Positions 46,777-51,605 of a DNA stretch of 51,605 bases are shown here, one piece after another. The stretch comes from an uncultured Nodularia sp. (lineage in GTDB: Bacteria > Cyanobacteriota > Cyanobacteriia > Cyanobacteriales > Nostocaceae). A program made the position numbers and the translations under genes. Numbering within the stretch: position 1 is the stretch's first letter; each line of letters opens with the position of its first letter. Below the pieces are notes generated by a model. The model was not told the origin of the DNA. It saw only the letters and a list, made by a program, of their open reading frames with translations, and made no database searches. The DNA lies in NCBI GenBank assembly GCA_903911355.1, contig CAIWDD010000131.1:1-51605 (forward strand). Reading direction: 5' to 3'.

Positions 46777-47514
46777 ATGGGACAATCGGCCGCTACCATG
46801 TTTATGGAAATTTATACTTACCAACAAACAGCTACCACGGCAAATACTCGGGTAGCTGACACTACCTCGCGGATATCTCCCTGGTTAAGTCCTTTATTGT
46901 ATCCATTAGGCAGACACCTTCTTTTACCATTATTCTTTGGCAAAATTGACATCACGGGACAGGAAAATATTCCCCTGAATGGCCCTGTGATCCTAGCCCC
47001 TACCCATCGGTCACGTTGGGATTCACTGCTTTTACCCTATGCTGGTGGTCGCTATGTGACAGGGCGGGATCTACGATTTATGGCTAGTATTGATGAGTGC
47101 CAAGGAATACAAGGATGGTTAATCAGAAGTATGGGAGGGTTTCCTGTGGATCCTCAGCGTCCAGCTATTGCTAGTCTCCGTTATGCTGTTGAATTACTTC
47201 AACAAGGCGAAATATTAGTGATTTATCCAGAAGGTGATATTTATCGCGATGGTCAAGTTCACCCATTAAAACCAGGAATTGGTCGTCTCTCTTTGACTGC
47301 TGAATCTAGTCAGCCAGGAGTAAATATCAAAATTGTACCTATAAATATTCAGTACAGCCAACCTTATCCTCAGTGGGGTGCAAATGCAATCATTAATATA
47401 GGAACTGCATTAAATGTAAGTGATTACACGATGGGGAATCTCAAACGAAATGCCCAAAAACTCACATCGGATTTAGCATTAGCTCTACAAGAATTAAGCA
47501 ATGAAGAATCATAG
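46777..47514 (+). CDS. 1-acyl-glycerol-3-phosphate acyltransferase-like protein (PlsC family)
   Basis: A 245-residue membrane-associated acyltransferase. The catalytic motif is PTHRSRWDSLL (HxxxxD), the glycerophosphate-binding region is IYPEGDIYRDG, and PVDPQRPAIAS lies between them. The N-terminus has a hydrophobic stretch (WLSPLLYPLGRHLLLPLFF). It probably makes phosphatidic acid or transfers acyl groups to a related lipid. The start is uncertain: ATGs at 46777, 46798 and 46804 are all possible. Confidence 0.85.
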   Translation: MGQSAATMFMEIYTYQQTATTANTRVADTTSRISPWLSPLLYPLGRHLLLPLFFGKIDITGQENIPLNGPVILAPTHRSRWDSLLLPYAGGRYVTGRDLRFMASIDECQGIQGWLIRSMGGFPVDPQRPAIASLRYAVELLQQGEILVIYPEGDIYRDGQVHPLKPGIGRLSLTAESSQPGVNIKIVPINIQYSQPYPQWGANAIINIGTALNVSDYTMGNLKRNAQKLTSDLALALQELSNEES

Positions 47515-47532
47515 ATATGAGTAAGTTTTTCA

Positions 47533-49632
47533 CTAATAACCAATGACTAATGACCAATTATTCAGTTTTCCCACATCTTGTGGGGCATAATCGATTAACC
47601 ATAACTGCCAAATTCCTTGAGATGAAAGGGAAAGTAATTGTTTCAAGACTGGGTGGGAGCTAATTGTATAGGTTGTTTGTAAATTAGTGCGGCGGCCTAA
47701 GGTACGGCTTTGTAATAACACCCGACGATGATTGGGAGCTATTAAATAAACTTCTAAATCGCCTAAAAAATCATGGGTGATATTAACTGTTATTTGAATA
47801 TCTTTAATGGGACGGGATTCATTAATGGCGATCGCACTTTTGACCCCTTCTGGATTATCATCTGGAATACTTAACTCACGGAAATTCTCACCCCTGACCT
47901 GTAACTGAGCAGATAACAAAGAACTACGTAGTTTTGCGGCAGCTTCCACCGCCCTAGCTGCATTCACTTTGCCATAACCAAACCATTGAGAATGTCCGTT
48001 ATTGTCGTAAGTACCTGCTTGAATACCCAACTGAGGGTCAGGGCGAGAATCCACAATTTTATCAGCAGTTTCCTCCAGAATTAACTTTACCTGTTGCGCC
48101 GTTAAGTGAGGATTTGCTGACAGAACTAATGCTGCCACACCTGCGACTATAGGAGTAGCGCTAGAAGTACCGCCGAAATTATTGATAAAATCACCAGGAT
48201 CATAACCTGCTTCGCCTACTTGGTCAGTAGTTAAAATTCCCCGTCCGTGAAGACTCGTAGTAATATCGGGTTGTGTATTGACAAAACCCCGACCCTGAAA
48301 TGAGAATCCGGGTGGGGCGTTATTACTAGGAGCACACAAAGTAATATTGGTTCCCCAGTTACTGTAAGCAGCTTTCTGGTTCAAACTAGTGGAAGCTGCA
48401 ATGGTAATCACATCAGGATGTACGGCAAATCCATTTAACCAACTTGTATTTCCTTGCAACAAATTTCCCGGCCAATTCTGCTCATAAACCACACCGCTAA
48501 TGGGGCGGTTAGCATTTCCCGCAGCAAACAATACCACGCAACCTTTACCATTACGTCCTGTGGTAGCAGCACGAGTAATAGCAGCCCGTTGGCGCAAAGA
48601 CAAGGGATAATATACAGCACCAGCTCCCCAGCTACAAGAAATCACACTGGCCCCCTGATTAATCGCCCAGTTAAACATATCCTCAATGGATTCATCATCT
48701 AAAAAACCAGTACTACGAATCGGCATCAATGCACAACCAGGAGCAACCCCCACAATTCCCTGACCATTTTCTTCGGCCAGAGCTATTCCTGCGCAAGCCG
48801 TCCCATGACTGATTTCTCCCTGACCGGGTATAGGTAAAAAACCATTTTTCCTTAAGTCTCTAGGAGCAACAATTTTGCCACTACCTTGTAAATCCGGATG
48901 GTTCAAGTCAAAAGAATCATCTACAACCGCCACAACTACAGAACGCACACCGCGAGTGATATCCCAAGCTGGTTCTACACAAATATGAGAACCGGCTACC
49001 AACTGGTTACCGCCATTGTGGTAAAGATACCATTGCTGAGGATATAGGGGTTCACCGGGTCTGTAATGTAATTCACTTTTAATGAGGATATTAGGTTCAG
49101 CAACTAAGACGAACGAGAACCCCTGTAACTGATTAGTAATTTTCAGGGGATTTTCTCTGGCTTGTTTGCTCACCAAAAACACAAAAGTATTAGGAATACC
49201 CAGGACGGGTTTTTGTGCAACTAAACCAAATCTAGACGCGATCGCCTCAATTGTGGCAGAATTTACCCAAGAGGCAAATTGAATAGTAATTTGATCATTC
49301 AGGTAAACGAAAGTTCCCGGATGATCTTGAATTGTGTAAACATGGCCAGCAAAAGCCACACTTTCTGCACCCCGTGCTTGAGACATGGCCGAGTCTAACT
49401 GGTTAGTTACCACTGTGAAAACTTCTAAATTTGCTTGAGGAATGCTAAATTGCCAAATACCCCAGTTAACCTGAGATAATTGTTGGGAAGTAAATTTAGT
49501 TGAGGGACGGACAGTAAAGCGGTCTAAAACCTTTTCTAAAATCAACTCTTCACCGGCCCGTTGTAAAACCATTCCTAAATTGCTTGGCAAACCTGTGTGG
49601 GAAAAATCAGAGGAATTAGCTTGATCGTTCAT
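47533..49632 (-). CDS. S8 subtilisin-family protease with P-domain (PrcA-like)
   Basis: A 699-residue serine protease. After a ~190-residue N-terminal region that may act as a propeptide comes the catalytic domain: Asp in VVAVVDDSFDLNHPDL, His in ISHGTACAGIA, and Ser in GGTSSATPIVAGVAALV, a complete triad. The C-terminal ~120 residues form a proprotein-convertase P-domain (NITHDFLGDLEVYLIAPN, then GIWQLWLIDY). This architecture matches the calcium-dependent protease PrcA of Anabaena. No signal peptide is visible. I start at ATG 49632; an in-frame GTG at 49674 adds 14 residues. Confidence 0.88.
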   Translation of the reverse strand: MNDQANSSDFSHTGLPSNLGMVLQRAGEELILEKVLDRFTVRPSTKFTSQQLSQVNWGIWQFSIPQANLEVFTVVTNQLDSAMSQARGAESVAFAGHVYTIQDHPGTFVYLNDQITIQFASWVNSATIEAIASRFGLVAQKPVLGIPNTFVFLVSKQARENPLKITNQLQGFSFVLVAEPNILIKSELHYRPGEPLYPQQWYLYHNGGNQLVAGSHICVEPAWDITRGVRSVVVAVVDDSFDLNHPDLQGSGKIVAPRDLRKNGFLPIPGQGEISHGTACAGIALAEENGQGIVGVAPGCALMPIRSTGFLDDESIEDMFNWAINQGASVISCSWGAGAVYYPLSLRQRAAITRAATTGRNGKGCVVLFAAGNANRPISGVVYEQNWPGNLLQGNTSWLNGFAVHPDVITIAASTSLNQKAAYSNWGTNITLCAPSNNAPPGFSFQGRGFVNTQPDITTSLHGRGILTTDQVGEAGYDPGDFINNFGGTSSATPIVAGVAALVLSANPHLTAQQVKLILEETADKIVDSRPDPQLGIQAGTYDNNGHSQWFGYGKVNAARAVEAAAKLRSSLLSAQLQVRGENFRELSIPDDNPEGVKSAIAINESRPIKDIQITVNITHDFLGDLEVYLIAPNHRRVLLQSRTLGRRTNLQTTYTISSHPVLKQLLSLSSQGIWQLWLIDYAPQDVGKLNNWSLVIGY

Positions 49633-49750
49633 AGGGGCGATTTTGGTTAGTATACAGGAGGAATGGGAACTCACTTCCGCCGATTTTCAGTCTAAATCAG
49701 AGAAACCTAGAAGTTTCCATGTTTTCTACATAGTTGCACTACTTGATCCC

Positions 49751-50347
49751 ATGAAATCCGCTGCTGTTCCTTCTTTAATTAGCCCCACGGCTTTATCATT
49801 CATAGCAGTCCTTAACCTGCTGTCACCTGTCAATGCTCAGGTACAAAAGCTACCCAGTCTCTATAGTCAAGTACAAATCATTGAACCCAACGATCCCAAT
49901 ACTCTGCGTCCCACACAAAGTAACAGCATTTTGAGTATAGAGGGCGGTGAACGGCTGATGGCAGAAGCCGCCGCAGCTGTTTCTGCTCAAAATTACCCTT
50001 TAGCGGTGAAAAAACTCCAAGATGCACGTCAACTTTATAATCAGTTATCTAATTTTTATCAAGAGTTAAACTCTAGTTTTACGGGTATTGATCCTCGCAT
50101 TTCCGATTCCCAGCGCCAAAAAGCCTTAGAAACAGCCCAAAAGCGAGACGAAGCCACTTATCAGTTAGCACTGGTACATCGGGCGCAAAATCAACCGGAG
50201 TTAGCTGTCCCTTTGTTCATTCAGATTATTAAGAGTCAAAATCCCACGCGGGATTTAGGACAGAAGGCTTATCAGCAGTTATTTGAATTGGGTTTTGTAG
50301 ATGCACCCTTTCCCAGACAAGGTGCTAGCTCGTCTCAAAGTGAATAA
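49751..50347 (+). CDS. Exported helical (TPR-like) protein
   Basis: A 198-residue protein with a signal peptide (SPTALSFIAVLNLLSPVNAQ, likely cut after NA). The mature part has helix pairs rich in Ala, Leu and Gln (AAAAVSAQNYPLAVKKLQDA and TYQLALVHRAQNQPELAVPL) that look like tetratricopeptide-type repeats. The middle RISDSQRQKALETAQKRDEA is a further helix. I use ATG 49751; upstream codons in frame are non-typical. It is divergent from the S8 protease across ~120 bases. Function not known. Confidence 0.75.
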   Translation: MKSAAVPSLISPTALSFIAVLNLLSPVNAQVQKLPSLYSQVQIIEPNDPNTLRPTQSNSILSIEGGERLMAEAAAAVSAQNYPLAVKKLQDARQLYNQLSNFYQELNSSFTGIDPRISDSQRQKALETAQKRDEATYQLALVHRAQNQPELAVPLFIQIIKSQNPTRDLGQKAYQQLFELGFVDAPFPRQGASSSQSE

Positions 50348-50488
50348 ATTCGGCACATCTTCAAAGAAGTCTGAAATGGTAATATCTAAGTTAGAGCCGG
50401 GTTGATCGTCAGTCTGCCTGAAACCTGAAACATATGTTGCCTACCTGTATCTGTTAATAATAGAAAAGTAAGTCTTTCAGGAATTGCG

Positions 50489-50746
50489 ATGATTAATCCG
50501 CAGCAGGTTGAGGCAATGATTAAGGCAGAACTGCCAGATGCCCAAATTCAGGTTCAAGACTTGACTGGTGGCGGTGACCACTATCAGGTAACAGTGGTTT
50601 CATCACAGTTTGCCGATAAAGGACTGGTACAACAACACCAGTTAGTTTATGGTGCCTTGCGACAAGCTATGTCCACTGAAGCAATTCATGCCTTGGCCTT
50701 AAAAACCTACACTCCCGCGGCGTGGGAAGCAACAGCAGCTTCCTAA
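50489..50746 (+). CDS. BolA-family protein
   Basis: BolA proteins bind monothiol (CGFS) glutaredoxins through a shared [2Fe-2S] cluster and take part in iron sensing or cluster transfer. The 85-residue protein has [20 protein letters not shown], then [20 protein letters not shown] with the conserved His, and [21 protein letters not shown]. It lies 78 bases upstream of a CGFS glutaredoxin, its usual partner, so the two probably form one unit. TTTCAGGAATTGCG upstream offers a modest ribosome site. Confidence 0.93.
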   Translation: MINPQQVEAMIKAELPDAQIQVQDLTGGGDHYQVTVVSSQFADKGLVQQHQLVYGALRQAMSTEAIHALALKTYTPAAWEATAAS

Positions 50747-50824
50747 AATGAATAAGTTCACATTGCCACAGCGACACTGACTATTGATATCTTGGCTATT
50801 AGCAATATAGGAAACAAAAAGTCC

Positions 50825-51148
50825 ATGACCCCAGAAACCAAAGAAAAAATTGATAATTTGATACAACAAAACAAAATCATGGTTTTCATGAAGGGAAACA
50901 AGTTGATGCCGCAGTGTGGTTTCTCTAACAACGTTGTCCAGATTCTCAACACGTTGGCGGTTCCCTTTGAAACAGTTGACGTTCTCTCAGATCCGGAAAT
51001 TCGTCAAGGTATTAAAGAATACTCCAACTGGCCGACAATTCCCCAAGTTTATATTGACGGTCAATTTGTGGGCGGTTCAGATATCTTGATTGAACTTTAC
51101 CAAAACGGTGAGTTGCAGCAACTGGTCGAAGTGGCACTGGCTTCTTAG
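50825..51148 (+). CDS. grxD: Monothiol CGFS glutaredoxin (Grx4/Grx5 type)
   Basis: A 107-residue monothiol glutaredoxin that carries [2Fe-2S] clusters with glutathione. Key parts are VFMKGNKLMPQCGFSNNVVQ (Cys31 of the CGFS motif), NWPTIPQVYIDGQFVGGSDI, and the C-terminal helix. The ATG at 50825 gives MTPETKEKIDNL, the usual N-terminus; a TTG at 50792 in frame is unlikely. It pairs with the BolA gene just upstream, the well-known Grx-BolA partnership. Confidence 0.95.
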   Translation: MTPETKEKIDNLIQQNKIMVFMKGNKLMPQCGFSNNVVQILNTLAVPFETVDVLSDPEIRQGIKEYSNWPTIPQVYIDGQFVGGSDILIELYQNGELQQLVEVALAS

Positions 51149-51605
51149 GTCATCCCCGGTAATTCCCCATTCTTGATCGAGTTGCCAATTTTATTGATCA
51201 CGCTTGCGACCGCACATCCTTATGGTTGGGTATGTAAGCTTAAGCTTCCCCGGTTTAGAAAACCGGGGATTTCTGAAGAGTCCATAAACGAACTTTCTTA
51301 GGCTGACTTAAACAGCCTCTACTGATTCCGCTAAGATCAATTCTTAGAGGATGTTTGGAAAGTATTAAACAGGTAATTTTTATATTAGGGAACAGGGAAC
51401 ACACCGAAGGACTGGGAAGGATTGGGGAACACACCGAAACAATAAAATCCAGTACCCTCCCCTTACAAGGCTATTCATTACTCACATCTTTCTTAACAAT
51501 CTTGAAACATTTATGTGGCAATGGTTTCAACGCTTGAAAATTTCCCTACTCTTGACAAAATGTACCTTATTATTCTTGATAAAACCCTTATTTTATTGAG
51601 AATCA
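51149..51605. other. Terminal intergenic region with hairpin and short repeats
   Basis: About 450 bases without a supported gene. It contains a GC-rich hairpin (51248-51268) and a 14-base direct repeat GGGAACACACCGAA at 51395-51408 and 51425-51438, 30 bases apart. A 60-codon frame over 51355-51537 lies on these repeats and has low-complexity sequence, so I do not call it. Confidence 0.55.
51248..51268 (+). terminator. Hairpin downstream of grxD
   Basis: CCCCGGTTT and AAACCGGGG form a perfect 9-bp stem with an AGA loop, about 100 bases after grxD. There is no clear T-run, so it may be a dispersed palindrome rather than a true terminator. Confidence 0.5.

Noticed and set aside
51355-51537. 60-codon plus-strand frame near the right edge
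   Set aside because: It runs across the duplicated GGGAACACACCGAA segments, has no ribosome-binding site and shows no protein-like features.

Overview
The window reads as chromosomal DNA of a filamentous, Nostocales-type cyanobacterium. Evidence: photosynthesis genes (psbD, psbC, psb28, psaE, ndhO), cyanobacterial specialities (the TrxR-Trx fusion NTRC, the AgrE/ArgZ arginine dihydrolase fusion, class II FBP/SBPase GlpX, PAP/fibrillin, a DUF3134-like protein), many HIP1 octamers (GCGATCGC), and heptanucleotide tandem repeats of the kind known from heterocyst formers. Base composition is moderately AT-rich. I recognised no rRNA, tRNA, CRISPR array, transposase or prophage gene. Genus and species cannot be fixed from this window.

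Layout. 1-1.7 kb: 3' end of psbD overlapping psbC, closed by a strong terminator. 1.7-6.4 kb: a small PCP_red-domain protein, then a minus-strand run of aroK, a small ORF, a LapA-like membrane protein, ubiX, and a large RNB-family protein whose catalytic aspartates look lost. 6.4-10.7 kb: coding-poor stretches around a conserved-looking orphan protein, clpP, a few doubtful small ORFs and a possible small RNA. 10.7-12.2 kb: an iron pair (FTR1-like permease and a ferritin-like protein). 12.2-24.8 kb: a lipid acyltransferase, miaB, a TonB-like protein with an internal duplication, agrE, a DUF2085 protein, a cell-wall amidase, pyrG and an ROK kinase. 24.9-32.2 kb: a DppC/OppC-type permease, NTRC, psb28, mraY, a DUF3134-like protein, a fibrillin, psaE, mutM and ndhO.

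32.4-36.6 kb holds the most interesting unit: three tightly spaced plus-strand genes encoding a two-ended winged-helix-like protein, a P-loop ATPase with an acidic tail, and a protein with a PD-(D/E)XK nuclease core. They sit between housekeeping genes (ndhO and pgi) next to inverted-repeat elements. This has the make-up of a DNA-targeting defence or DNA-processing system, and I cannot match it to a named one. The function is inference.

36.7-51.6 kb: pgi; LivM and LivG transporter subunits; a sulfur module (TauE/SafE exporter, rhodanese, persulfide-dioxygenase-like MBL protein) divergent from an ArsR/BigR-like repressor; hemA; glpX; a dithiol glutaredoxin; tadA; a PlsC-type acyltransferase; an S8 protease with a P-domain (PrcA-like); an exported helical protein; and a BolA plus CGFS-glutaredoxin pair. 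The final ~450 bases contain only repeats and a hairpin.
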